From Limimaricola sp027213785 (GTDB lineage Bacteria; Pseudomonadota; Alphaproteobacteria; Rhodobacterales; Rhodobacteraceae): DNA of 64,000 nucleotides. The number at the start of each line of letters is the position of its first letter. Positions within the stretch are counted from its first letter, which is position 1. The stretch covers positions 1 through 64,000 of the forward strand of contig NZ_CP193758.1 of NCBI RefSeq assembly GCF_050847355.1, in the 5' to 3' direction. Positions 31,571 through 40,094 of this stretch are shown piece after piece. A program made the position numbers and the translations under genes. The notes beneath the pieces were generated by a model. That model searched no databases and had not been told where the DNA came from. It was given only the letters and a program-made list of their open reading frames with translations.

Positions 31571-32236
31571 ATGTCCGGTAGCGTACCGATTTTTCCCCTT
31601 CGGAGGGCTTTTTTGCCAATGACGATGCTGTTGCACAGTTATGCCCCGCACGACTTCTTCGAACTTGCCCAGCTGGCCCCGGCGGGGTTCTCGGCGGTGC
31701 TCCGGGTCAGCCGCGGCCGGGCCACCCATGTCGAGAACTGCCTGCGGCCGGAATGGCGCGATACCTACGAGCGTAAATCCTATTTCCTGCGCGATCCGGC
31801 GATCGGCTGGGCCCTCGGTCACGACGGGGTGGTGCACTGGGCCGATCTGGTGAGCCGCGACCACAGCGGCGTCATCGCGGATGCCCGGGCGCATGGCCTC
31901 GTGCATGGCATGACCGTGGCGACCGGAAACGCCGAGACGCGCTCGTTCTGCGGGCTGGCCCGGCACGACCGCCCCTTTACGGAGGATGAAGGACAGCGCG
32001 CGCTCGAGGTGATCATGCGGCTGCATGCCGGCCCCCCGGGTACAGTCAGCCTCACCGACGCGCAGCGCGAGGCGTTGCGGCTCATGGCCGAGGGCGAGCG
32101 TCACACGCGGGCGGCGGCGATCATCGGGATCAGCGAGAGCGCCTTGAAAGCGCGGCTGAAATCGGCCCGGCTGTCGCTGGGCGCGCGCACCACCGCCGAG
32201 GCGGTGCATGCGGCGCAGATGCGCGGGCTTATCTGA
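31571..32236 (+). CDS. LuxR-family regulator with autoinducer-binding domain (LuxR solo)
   Basis: This 221-residue regulator has an N-terminal autoinducer-binding domain and a C-terminal GerE helix-turn-helix (LTDAQREALRLMAEGERHTR, then IGISESALKARLKSARLSLGA). Five hallmark acyl-homoserine-lactone pocket residues are present with exactly the TraR spacing: Trp62, Tyr66, Asp75, Pro76 and Trp90. The conserved Gly further on is displaced by a small indel. GGAG is five bases before ATG 31571. No luxI synthase is present in the window, so it is a solo or is paired elsewhere. A lux-box-like dyad lies upstream, which suggests autoregulation. Confidence 0.9.
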   Translation: MSGSVPIFPLRRAFLPMTMLLHSYAPHDFFELAQLAPAGFSAVLRVSRGRATHVENCLRPEWRDTYERKSYFLRDPAIGWALGHDGVVHWADLVSRDHSGVIADARAHGLVHGMTVATGNAETRSFCGLARHDRPFTEDEGQRALEVIMRLHAGPPGTVSLTDAQREALRLMAEGERHTRAAAIIGISESALKARLKSARLSLGARTTAEAVHAAQMRGLI

Positions 32237-32314
32237 ACGGGCCGGATGTCGCCCGGGAATCAAGCGGCGCCCGCGAACGGATCGCGAGCGCCGGTATCGG
32301 GTCGGGCCGGGATG

Positions 32315-32704
32315 TCAGCGGCGCAGCGCGGCCGAGGTCAGGAGGCCCAGCGGCGAGGTCCGGGGCATGATCGGTTCGGCCGGGCGCGGCGTGAAGGGCG
32401 CCTCGAAACGGGCGATGCGGCGGATGTCGTGGATCTCCCGGCTCGAAATCCCGAGATGCGCGAGATCCTCGTCCGAGAGCAGCGCAAGGTCGCAGACCGT
32501 CTGCCTCCGGGCGAACCAGCCGCGCAGCGCGGTGCGCAGGCGCGCGACGAAACCGGCGGGCGCGGCAGTGAGAACGGGGGTGGCGGTGACGGTGGCGGAC
32601 ACGGGCGTGATCCTTTGCGAAATCAGGTGGCTGGAGCCGGGCACATAGTCCCGCGCGATCGCCCTGTCACGGGATTCGCCCTGCCGATTGAACAGGGCTG
32701 TCAT
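32315..32704 (-). CDS. DUF1127-domain protein with extended termini
   Basis: The 129-residue protein contains a DUF1127-like core in the middle (LRTALRGWFARRQTVCDLALLSDEDLAHLGISSREIHDIRRIARFEAP, residues about 57-104), flanked by a Thr/Val-rich N-terminal part and a Pro-rich C-terminal tail. This is longer than the 50-70 residues usual for the family. The start at 32704 could be too far upstream, but no better ATG exists. It is one of three DUF1127-type genes in the window. Confidence 0.72.
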   Translation of the reverse strand: MTALFNRQGESRDRAIARDYVPGSSHLISQRITPVSATVTATPVLTAAPAGFVARLRTALRGWFARRQTVCDLALLSDEDLAHLGISSREIHDIRRIARFEAPFTPRPAEPIMPRTSPLGLLTSAALRR

Positions 32705-32745
32705 GCAGCATGCTCATGCCCGCTCGGCCCCGGTGCGGACGCCCC

Positions 32746-33324
32746 TCAGAACGTGTTCAGCGCCACGCCCACGAAGATCTCGCGCGCGTCGAAACCATAG
32801 CCCATCCGCAGCCGCCAGTCCGACCGACCGAGCCGCTTGCTCGCCACCAGGCTCTGTTCGGCATAGCCGGTGTCGTCGCCGGTCAGCACCAGCGCCAGGC
32901 CGAGGCCGCTGGTCTGGTGGGTGGCTTCGAGCATCGAGAAATAGGACCAGTCGATGCTGTTGATCTCGCCGATCGCGAAGACGCCGCCCCAGCCGGTGGA
33001 GGTGTAGCTTTCGGCCACCAGCTTGGCGCCGATCGAGGCACCGTCGTCGAAGCGCAGCGTCGGACCGAGGCGCAGCGTCACCGGGCGGCCCCAAGGCGCC
33101 ACCTGCCGCGATCCGGTGAGCGAGAAGGCCACCGCGCCCCCATCTGTATAGCGCGACCAGAGCGCTCCGGCGGAGACGCCGCTCCGCTCGAAGCTCACCA
33201 CCGCTGTGCGGTCCTCGGGACCGAGATCGAGTTGCAGGTATTCGCCGTCGGCATGGGCCGCGATGGGGGCGAGGCCGCAGCCGAGCAGCAGGGCGAGGGC
33301 GGTACGGCGGAGGGTGCGATGCAT
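32746..33324 (-). CDS. Exported protein, probable outer-membrane beta barrel of the polysaccharide operon
   Basis: This 192-residue protein has a signal peptide (MHRTLRRTALALLLGCGLAPIAAHA). The mature part is made of alternating short hydrophobic strands (EYLQLDLGPEDRTAVVSF, RPVTLRLGPTLRFDDG, WRLRMGYGFDAREIFVGVAL) and ends in Phe, as outer-membrane barrels do. It lies 43 bp downstream of the glycosyltransferase gene in the same direction. It may be the outer-membrane component for glucan export, or a small barrel with another role. Confidence 0.65.
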   Translation of the reverse strand: MHRTLRRTALALLLGCGLAPIAAHADGEYLQLDLGPEDRTAVVSFERSGVSAGALWSRYTDGGAVAFSLTGSRQVAPWGRPVTLRLGPTLRFDDGASIGAKLVAESYTSTGWGGVFAIGEINSIDWSYFSMLEATHQTSGLGLALVLTGDDTGYAEQSLVASKRLGRSDWRLRMGYGFDAREIFVGVALNTF

Positions 33325-33367
33325 GGGGTGTCCTTGGGTCTGGGGGAATGGCGGTCTGCAAAAGGGT

Positions 33368-35350
33368 CTAGTCCCGGCTGCTGAAGCTCAGCCGCCGCGC
33401 GATGTCGCCGAGGAGCTGGCCGAGCCTGACATCGACCACGCCCGGCGCGGCGCCCTCGGTGTAGAACCGGCGCAGCAGCGCGGCGTGCACCTCGTCCTCG
33501 GGCCACAGATGCAGCCTCGCGCCGTCGGGCGTGGCGGCGATCACCGTGGCGCGCATGTCGCCGACCCCGGGGATGCGCAGCACGCCGCGGGTGCCGGGCG
33601 TGTAGACGACCCCGCGGATCCGCGCCGTGTCGCGAGTGAGCGAGGCGAGCCAGAGCCGCTGCGGGCGCTCGCCCGCCGCGAAGATCACCCGCTCGGGCCG
33701 GTCCGCGACATGGCGCTCGTGGCGCGGCAGCTCGATGCAGGCGATCACCGTCAGCGCCAGCACGAAGATGTTGTAGATGGTCCAGAACAGCACCACCCGC
33801 ATGCCGTCGCCGGCCTCGGCGCGGTGCATCCCGTCGAAGGCGCTGCCGAGCATCAGCCCGACCAGCGTCAGCACCAGCAGCACGAGGAACGGCATCATCA
33901 GCCGCCATTGCACCACGATGCGGCTGCGGTCGCCGCCCTTGGCGGTGACCTTGAACTTGTGCCCCTTGGGGCGCAGCAGCCCGTGCAGCGCGGCGCGGGT
34001 GATCGGGATCGCGCCGACGATCTGGCTCACGTCGTGCAGCACCGGCACCACCGTCCCGCGCGACAGGATGTTCAGCACCCCGAGCGACCAGACGTAGTAG
34101 ACGCCGAAATAGGACAGGACCTCGGCCACCTCCGCGTCGACGACGATGACGCCGAAATACCAGTAGAGCAGCGGAAAGCTGAGCCCGGCGAGGCGGAACG
34201 GAAAGCTGCCGATCCAGTAGAGCATGGTGTCGATCACGCTCCAGCGGTCGCGCAGCCGCAGCCCGTTGCGCGAAAAGGGCCCGAGCCGGCCGCGCGCGAT
34301 CTGCATCAGCCCGAGGCACCAGCGGGCGCGCTGGGTGATGTATTCGCCCACCCCCTCCGGCGCGAGCCCCTCGGTCAGCGGCTCGTTCAGATAGACGGTG
34401 CGGATGCCGCGCTCCTGCAGAGTCAGGCTGAGCAGGTAGTCCTCGGTGACGCTGTCGGTCGGAAAGCCGCCGATCTCGCGCAGCGCGCTCCAGCGCATCA
34501 CCGAGGAGGTGCCGCAGCAGATCGCGATGCCCCAGGCGTCGCGCGAGGATTGCACGTGATCGAAGAAGAAGCGCTGCTCGTCGGGATAGGAGCGCGCGAG
34601 GCCGAGATTGTGCTGGATCGGGTCGGCGTTGAAGAAGTGCTGCGGCGTCTGCACCAGCCCCACCGTGGGGTCGTGGAACAGCGCCACGGCGCGGCGCAGG
34701 AAGTCGCGATGCGGCACGAAATCGGCGTCGAGGATCGCCACGAAACCCGGCGGCCGGTCTTCCTGGGCGAGCAGCTCGAGCGCGTGGTTGATGTTGCCGG
34801 CCTTGGCGTGGGCATTGTCGGGGCGGGTGACGTGCCGCACCCCATGCATGGCGCAGAACGCCCGGAGCCAGTCGCGCTTTCCATCGTCGAGCACTAGGAC
34901 CTCGACATCGGGCCAGTCGACCGAGAGCGCGCCGACGATCGAGCGTTCGAGGATCTCGCGATCCTCGTTGTAGGTGGCGATCATCAGCGCCACCTTGGGC
35001 GCGCGGCGGCCCCACCACGTGGCGTTGGCGGTGGCCTCGCGGTGCCGGTCGAGGCGCCGCGACAGCATCACGGCGGCGTTGACCGAGCCGAGCATGGCGA
35101 TGACCTCGAGCAGGTAGAGCGTCAGGCTGGCCGCGAAATCGAGGTCGAGGCCGACCGGGGCCAGCGTCGCCGCGCCGCGCCACCAGATATAGCGCAGCGC
35201 CAGCGCGATCATGGCCCCGAGCATCAGCGACCGATGCCATGTGCGCTTCGGATCGACCCAGAAGGGCAGCAGCAGCACCATGCCGTAGCTCAGCAGCATC
35301 AGCGCCAGGCTCGACTGCGCCTCGCTCAGCCAGGCATGCGGCGCCATCAC
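33368..35350 (-). CDS. Family 2 processive glycosyltransferase (cellulose/beta-glucan synthase type)
   Basis: This 660-residue membrane protein has N-terminal spans (about 12-100), a cytosolic GT2 domain and further C-terminal spans (about 375-540). The processive-synthase signature is complete: DDG at 155-157, DAD at 208-210, TED at 302-304 and QRARW at 340-344. A C-terminal cytosolic segment lies where BcsA has PilZ, but the RxxxR and (D/N)xSxxG motifs are not intact. That fits the mixed-linkage beta-glucan synthase BgsA of Sinorhizobium, whose c-di-GMP-binding tail is not a PilZ domain. The start overlaps the stop of the upstream fusion-protein gene (ATGA). The polymer is inferred; cellulose or curdlan cannot be excluded. 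Confidence 0.85.
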   Translation of the reverse strand: MMAPHAWLSEAQSSLALMLLSYGMVLLLPFWVDPKRTWHRSLMLGAMIALALRYIWWRGAATLAPVGLDLDFAASLTLYLLEVIAMLGSVNAAVMLSRRLDRHREATANATWWGRRAPKVALMIATYNEDREILERSIVGALSVDWPDVEVLVLDDGKRDWLRAFCAMHGVRHVTRPDNAHAKAGNINHALELLAQEDRPPGFVAILDADFVPHRDFLRRAVALFHDPTVGLVQTPQHFFNADPIQHNLGLARSYPDEQRFFFDHVQSSRDAWGIAICCGTSSVMRWSALREIGGFPTDSVTEDYLLSLTLQERGIRTVYLNEPLTEGLAPEGVGEYITQRARWCLGLMQIARGRLGPFSRNGLRLRDRWSVIDTMLYWIGSFPFRLAGLSFPLLYWYFGVIVVDAEVAEVLSYFGVYYVWSLGVLNILSRGTVVPVLHDVSQIVGAIPITRAALHGLLRPKGHKFKVTAKGGDRSRIVVQWRLMMPFLVLLVLTLVGLMLGSAFDGMHRAEAGDGMRVVLFWTIYNIFVLALTVIACIELPRHERHVADRPERVIFAAGERPQRLWLASLTRDTARIRGVVYTPGTRGVLRIPGVGDMRATVIAATPDGARLHLWPEDEVHAALLRRFYTEGAAPGVVDVRLGQLLGDIARRLSFSSRD

Positions 35351-36573
35351 AGCAGGCCGCGCAGCCAGTCGAGCGGCCGGCTTTCGAAGAACAGCCGGCC
35401 GGTGCGGCCGACCGGGCAGGCGCCGCCGTCGAGATCGCGCAGCCCCGGCACGCTGACGGCCACGTCGTAGCGCTCCAGATGCTCGCGCCCCGCCGCCACC
35501 GCGAGCGTGTCGTAGAGCGAGGCCGCGCCGGCCCCCGCGAGCCGTTCGACCGTGCCCTCGAACACCTCGCCCGAGCCCGAGAGCCGGAACTTCGCGCCAT
35601 CGCCGGGCCGCAGCGCGTTGAACACGCTCTCGCTGACCGAGCCGGTGACGATCAGGCTTTCGCAGTCCAGCAGCCGCAGCACCGGCTCGCCCCGTTGCAG
35701 GTTCTCGCCGTCATGCGCCAGAACCTCCCACAGGCGGCCCTCGAAATCCGCGGCGAGGGGGGCCTCGCCGAGCCGGTTGACGCTGACCCGCTCCTCGGTG
35801 ATGCGCGAGGCGAGCGCGCGCACCTGCCGGAGCTGTGCGCGATAGGCCGCCTCGAAGCCGTCGTTCCGGGCCCGAAGCTCGGCCAGCCGCTGGCTCGCGA
35901 AGGGGCTGTCATTGACCCCGTCGACGAGGAACACGCCGTCGCGCGCCGCCGAAAGCGCCGATTGCAGCACGCCCACCTCCTCGCGCGCATGTTCGAGCGC
36001 GATGGCGAGATCGGTGGGCAGATCGGGCAGGAGGATCTCGGGTGCGGCGTCGGTGGCGGCCTGCGAACCTGTAACCGTGCCTGTGGCCTGCGGCTCCTTC
36101 GGCAGTTCGGGCTCCAGCGCGGCGACGCGCGCCGCCCCGTCATTCGCTTGGCGTTCGAGCAGGGCGAGGCGGGCGCGCGCATGGGCGAGGCGGATCTCGA
36201 CCTCGCGGGTCTTGCCGCGGCCGAAGCGGGCGGCGCGCACCGAGAGCGTCTCGATCGCCCGCGCCGTCTCGTCGATCACCTCGCGCAGCCGGTCGCGCTC
36301 GGCCTGCGCGTATTGCCATTCCAGCACCAGATCGTTGAGCCGGATCCGGTCGACATGCGGGTCGTTCACCGAGGCCAGTTCCTCGCCGGGCCGGATCGTC
36401 GCGCCAAGCGCGAGATCGGGCATCGCGACGGTGCCGGCGATCGGGCTGCGCAGCGTCGCCAGCCGGGCGTTGACCATGGCGTTGGCGCTGGTGCCGCCGA
36501 GCTGTTCCCCGAGGATCACCCAGATCGAGACGAGGATCAGGATCAGGCCCAGAACGAGGCGGGTGAGGCGCAT
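35347..36573 (-). CDS. HlyD-like membrane-fusion protein of the glucan operon
   Basis: This 408-residue protein has one N-terminal transmembrane helix (LTRLVLGLILILVSIWVILG), then a biotinyl-lipoyl-like segment (ATLRSPIAGTVAMPDLALG), a long coiled coil (about 80-270) and a second lipoyl half with beta-barrel region. This is the HlyD/EmrA layout that spans the periplasm. ATG 36573 is chosen because AAGGA is eight bases upstream and it gives an in-membrane N-terminus. It is translationally coupled to the downstream synthase, a gene order like bgsB-bgsA of Sinorhizobium meliloti, where the pair makes mixed-linkage beta-glucan. Confidence 0.83.
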   Translation of the reverse strand: MRLTRLVLGLILILVSIWVILGEQLGGTSANAMVNARLATLRSPIAGTVAMPDLALGATIRPGEELASVNDPHVDRIRLNDLVLEWQYAQAERDRLREVIDETARAIETLSVRAARFGRGKTREVEIRLAHARARLALLERQANDGAARVAALEPELPKEPQATGTVTGSQAATDAAPEILLPDLPTDLAIALEHAREEVGVLQSALSAARDGVFLVDGVNDSPFASQRLAELRARNDGFEAAYRAQLRQVRALASRITEERVSVNRLGEAPLAADFEGRLWEVLAHDGENLQRGEPVLRLLDCESLIVTGSVSESVFNALRPGDGAKFRLSGSGEVFEGTVERLAGAGAASLYDTLAVAAGREHLERYDVAVSVPGLRDLDGGACPVGRTGRLFFESRPLDWLRGLL

Positions 36574-36735
36574 GGGAGGCATCCTTGTCGATGGCGGTCC
36601 GGCCGGATCGGCGGTGATCCGGGCCAGTCGTGTTGCCGATATTTCGGAGGGGTCTTTCGAAGCCGGAGGCAGAGGACAATCGCGACGGTGCGTCGCCGCG
36701 CCGATCCACGGCGCGGCGTCACCCATCGGCGACGA

Positions 36736-37824
36736 TCAGGCCCTCTGAATCCGGACGATGGCGCTGGCGAGCGTTTCGGCCTCGCGGCTGCTGTGCTGCT
36801 CGGCCGGATAGGTGTCGCGGCCCTCGGCGATGGCCTGCGCCTCGCGCGAGAGCACCCGCAGCGGCCGCAGGAAATAGCGGCTGAACAGCGCCGTGCCCAA
36901 GAGCAGCGCCGTGCCGAAGCCCAGAAGCAGCCACAGGATATCGGCCGAGAGCACGAAGCTGCCGAGGCCGAAACCCGCGATCCGGGTCGGCACCCGCGCC
37001 ACCAGCCGCCAGTCGAGCGAGGCCATCTCGCCGGTCACCACCTTGGGCAGCAGCGCGAGGAAGGCGTCGTGATCCGCATCCTGCGCGACCCGGAAGGTGC
37101 CCTGCTGACCCGAGGCCACGACCTGCCGCGCCCGCGGCGACAGCGGCTGGTCGAATTCCTCGGTATGTTCGAACAGCACCCGCCCACGCCCGTCGACCAT
37201 GAACAGGTCGAGATCGAGGACCTCGGCGCTCTCGACGAGGTAGTTCTGGATCCAGGCCACGTTGAGCCGGTAGATCAGAACGCCCTCGGCGCGCCCCTCG
37301 TCGTCGTGGATGGCGACGGAGAGGTCGAGATACTGCACCGGCCCATCCGTCTCGGCCGGGACCAGCCGCGCCAGCCGGTCGTCGGCTTCCGCCGCGCCGA
37401 TGAAGTTGCCGCCGAGACCGCGCCGGAACCACAGCGATCCGGACACGTCCTGCCCCTCGAGAAGCGGCCGCGACGAGGCGACGAACTTTCCGCTCGCATC
37501 CGCGATACCGGCCCAGGCGATCGAGTCGGAGATGCGCGAGATCGCGGTCAGTCGCGGCCGCGCCGCGTCGATCGAATGCATCCGCAGCGTTCCCGCCACG
37601 GCCTTGACCGAGTTCCATTCCCGGCCGAGCGCCTTGGCGAAGTTCATCCGCAGCGCCTCGCCCCGCAGATAGACGGATTCGGACTGCACCCCGCTTTCCA
37701 CGGATTCGAGGCGGCGCTCCGCGAGCAGCGCCATGGCCGCGAATCCGACGAGGGCAAAGAAGGTGACGAAGGCGAAGAGGGCGGTGGACAGGCTGGGCAG
37801 TCGGAAGCCGGGGTTTCGATGCAT
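36736..37824 (-). CDS. Cache-HAMP membrane sensor without an output domain
   Basis: The 362-residue protein has an N-terminal transmembrane helix (LFAFVTFFALVGFAAMALLA), a periplasmic dCache-like domain of about 240 residues (FVASSRPLLEGQDVSG, FRVAQDADHDAF), a second transmembrane helix (about 295-318) and a HAMP-like segment (FSRYFLRPLRVLSREAQAIA). It ends a few turns later at IVRIQRA with no kinase, GGDEF or chemoreceptor domain. ATG 37824 is preferred to the GTG at 37854. It lies 162 bp upstream of the glucan operon in the same direction, so it may regulate the synthase by protein contact, or be a truncated cyclase. Confidence 0.72.
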   Translation of the reverse strand: MHRNPGFRLPSLSTALFAFVTFFALVGFAAMALLAERRLESVESGVQSESVYLRGEALRMNFAKALGREWNSVKAVAGTLRMHSIDAARPRLTAISRISDSIAWAGIADASGKFVASSRPLLEGQDVSGSLWFRRGLGGNFIGAAEADDRLARLVPAETDGPVQYLDLSVAIHDDEGRAEGVLIYRLNVAWIQNYLVESAEVLDLDLFMVDGRGRVLFEHTEEFDQPLSPRARQVVASGQQGTFRVAQDADHDAFLALLPKVVTGEMASLDWRLVARVPTRIAGFGLGSFVLSADILWLLLGFGTALLLGTALFSRYFLRPLRVLSREAQAIAEGRDTYPAEQHSSREAETLASAIVRIQRA

Positions 37825-38070
37825 TCTGCAAAGACCTTGTGTAGTTGGTTTCACCCTGGATCTAGAGACGCAGTGTGGCGGGTTGCGGACAACGGCATGG
37901 CGATGCCGTGGCCGGGCCGCAAGAGGGCCGCATTCCGAGGCGGCTCGCGATCCGGTTCCTGTGCGGAGGTCGGGATTGTGCGCGAAACCGAACCCTCAGG
38001 GATGGCCGAAATCCGGCCGTTGCCGCCGGGCTGCCATAATGGTCGGGGAAGGCCGCCTCAGGATGTGGCG

Positions 38071-39033
38071 CTAGTCGATGCCGGGCGTGTCCGGTACCGC
38101 CTGCACCAGCAGCTCGGCCATGCGTTGCGCCGCGCGGGGCAGCGCCGCGCCGGCCCGGGTCATCAGCCCGTAGGGCAGCACCGAGATGCCGAGATCGATC
38201 GGCAGGATCGCGCAGGGCCCGCCCGCGAAACGCGACGCCACCGCCCGCGCCAGTGGCGCCACGGCGTTGCTGCGCTGCACCAGCGCCAGCGTCAGCAGAA
38301 ACGAGGAGGTGGTGACGCCGACCTGCGGCGCGGGCAGACCAAGCCGCTCCAGCCGGTCCTGTACCGTGTCGTGCAGGATCGTGCCGCGCGCCGGCAGGAT
38401 CCAGTCATAGTCGAGCAGGTCGGCGGGTGCGAGCTCCGGCATCGACAGCAGCCGGTGGCCGGGCCGTACCACCAGCGCGACCGGCTCGTCGCTCAGCGGC
38501 GTGACGTCGAACAGCGCGGCCGAGCGGTCGTCGGGCAGCCGGGCGAGGGCGAGGTCGAGCCTGTTATCGAGCAGCGCCTCGGCCAGTTCGCCGGAATTGC
38601 CCACCTCGACCTGGATCCGCAGCTTCGGCATCGACAGCCGTGCGTTGCGCAGCGCCGGCAGCACCCGGTCCATCGCAGGGCCGGTGACGGCGCCGATGCG
38701 CACCTCGCCCGAGAGACCGGCGGCGATCTCCGACAGCTCGCGCTCGGCGTCGTTGAGCTCGCCGATCACCCGCCCCGCGCGCCGGGCCAGCGCGACGCCC
38801 TCGGCCGTCAGCCGGATCCCGCGCCCGTCGCGCCGCCGCAACGGGCATCCGGCGATGCGCTCGGCCTCCGACAGCAGCCGCGACGCGGCGGGCTGGGCGA
38901 TGCCGAGCGTCTCCGCGGCCGTGCCGAGCTGACAGCCCCGCTCCAGCAGCGCCAGAAGCTGCAGATGCCCGAGCTTCAGCCCGCGCCGCAGCAGCCGGTC
39001 CGCCGATTCATCACGGTTTTGGTATGTTGCCAT
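38071..39033 (-). CDS. LysR-family transcriptional regulator
   Basis: This 320-residue LTTR has its winged helix at residues about 18-75 (LGHLQLLALLERG, LGIAQPAASRLLSEAERIAG, then RRDGRGIRLTAEG). The effector domain spans about 105-315. It is divergent from the arabonate gene cluster, with only 67 bp between start codons, the usual layout for an LTTR that activates its neighbours. It resembles GbpR-type regulators that respond to galactose/arabinose-derived sugars, so the pathway substrate or an intermediate may be the effector. Confidence 0.9.
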   Translation of the reverse strand: MATYQNRDESADRLLRRGLKLGHLQLLALLERGCQLGTAAETLGIAQPAASRLLSEAERIAGCPLRRRDGRGIRLTAEGVALARRAGRVIGELNDAERELSEIAAGLSGEVRIGAVTGPAMDRVLPALRNARLSMPKLRIQVEVGNSGELAEALLDNRLDLALARLPDDRSAALFDVTPLSDEPVALVVRPGHRLLSMPELAPADLLDYDWILPARGTILHDTVQDRLERLGLPAPQVGVTTSSFLLTLALVQRSNAVAPLARAVASRFAGGPCAILPIDLGISVLPYGLMTRAGAALPRAAQRMAELLVQAVPDTPGID

Positions 39034-39100
39034 CAGGAAGCATTATTTGTTCGATATCACTCTCATTGGCAAGTTGGCCCCGAACCGGGAGGGGGTTGGC

Positions 39101-40084
39101 ATGCTGCTGTCGCAGGTAAGGACGGATGAGGGAGTCGCGGTGGTGGCCCGCGAGGGCAGCGAGGCGGCGATCGTGCAAGGCGCGGCCTCGACCTACGCGC
39201 TGGCTTGGGAGGCGATCGAGACCGGGCGCGGCATCGCCGAGGTAATCGCCGCGCGGGGGCTGGGTCCGGCGGTCGATCTCGCCGGGCTCGCCGCCGAGGG
39301 CCGGCTCATGCTGCCGATCCAGCACCCCGATCCGGGCCACATGCATCTCACCGGCACCGGGCTCACGCATCTGGGCTCGGCGGCGACGCGCGACGCCATG
39401 CATGCCGAGACCGACCCCGAGACCATGACCGACAGCATGAAGATGTTCCGCATGGGGCTCGAGGGCGGCAAGCCCGCGGGCGGCGGCATCGGCGCGCAGC
39501 CGGAATGGTTCTACAAGGGCACCGGCCATTCCGCCGTGGCACCGGGCGCGCCGCTGGTCTCGCCCGGCTTCGCCGAGGATGGCGGCGAGGAGCCCGAGAT
39601 CGCCGGCATCTACCTGATCGGCCCGGACGGCCAGCCGGCGCGGCTCGGCTGGGCGCTGGCCAACGAGTTCTCGGACCACGTGACCGAGCGCGTCAATTAC
39701 CTGTGGCTGGCGCATTCGAAGCTGCGCCCGGCGAGCTTCGGCCCCGAGATCCTCGTCGGCGAACTGCCGCGCGACATCGCCGGCAGCAGCCGTATCCGCC
39801 GCGACGGCACGGTGATCTGGGAAAAGCCCTTCGTCTCGGGCGAGGCGAACATGTCGCACAGCTTCGCCAACCTCGAACACCACCACTTCAAATACGGCAT
39901 CTTCCGCCAGCCCGGCGATCTGCACGTCCACATGTTCGGCACCGCGACGCTGAGTTTCGGCGACGGCATCCGCACTCAGGTTGGCGACGTGTTCGAGATC
40001 GAGGCCGCGCCCTTCGGCCTGCCGCTCATCAACCCGCTCGCGCAGGCCCCCGATGCGGGCATGGCGCGCGTCACCCCGCTCTGA
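39101..40084 (+). CDS. araD1: AraD1/GguC-family fumarylacetoacetate-hydrolase-fold protein
   Basis: This 327-residue protein belongs to the AraD1/GguC branch of the FAH superfamily. Recognisable parts are the start MLLSQVRTDEGVAVVAREG, the metal-site region HLTGTGLTHLG, WFYKGTGHSAVAPGAPL, SPGFAEDGGEEPEIAGIYLIG and EFSDHVTERVNYL. In related clusters FAH-fold proteins act as 2-keto-3-deoxy-sugar-acid dehydratases, so it may perform the second dehydration of the arabonate route. GGGAGG precedes ATG 39101. It is the first gene of the sugar cluster and is followed after ten bases by the arabonate dehydratase. Confidence 0.85.
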   Translation: MLLSQVRTDEGVAVVAREGSEAAIVQGAASTYALAWEAIETGRGIAEVIAARGLGPAVDLAGLAAEGRLMLPIQHPDPGHMHLTGTGLTHLGSAATRDAMHAETDPETMTDSMKMFRMGLEGGKPAGGGIGAQPEWFYKGTGHSAVAPGAPLVSPGFAEDGGEEPEIAGIYLIGPDGQPARLGWALANEFSDHVTERVNYLWLAHSKLRPASFGPEILVGELPRDIAGSSRIRRDGTVIWEKPFVSGEANMSHSFANLEHHHFKYGIFRQPGDLHVHMFGTATLSFGDGIRTQVGDVFEIEAAPFGLPLINPLAQAPDAGMARVTPL

Positions 40085-40094
40085 AAGGCCCCCC

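Noticed and set aside
35239..39129. Plus-strand open frame of 1296 codons opposite the glucan operon and LysR gene
   Set aside because: It runs antisense to four recognised genes and has no recognisable domain or start signal.
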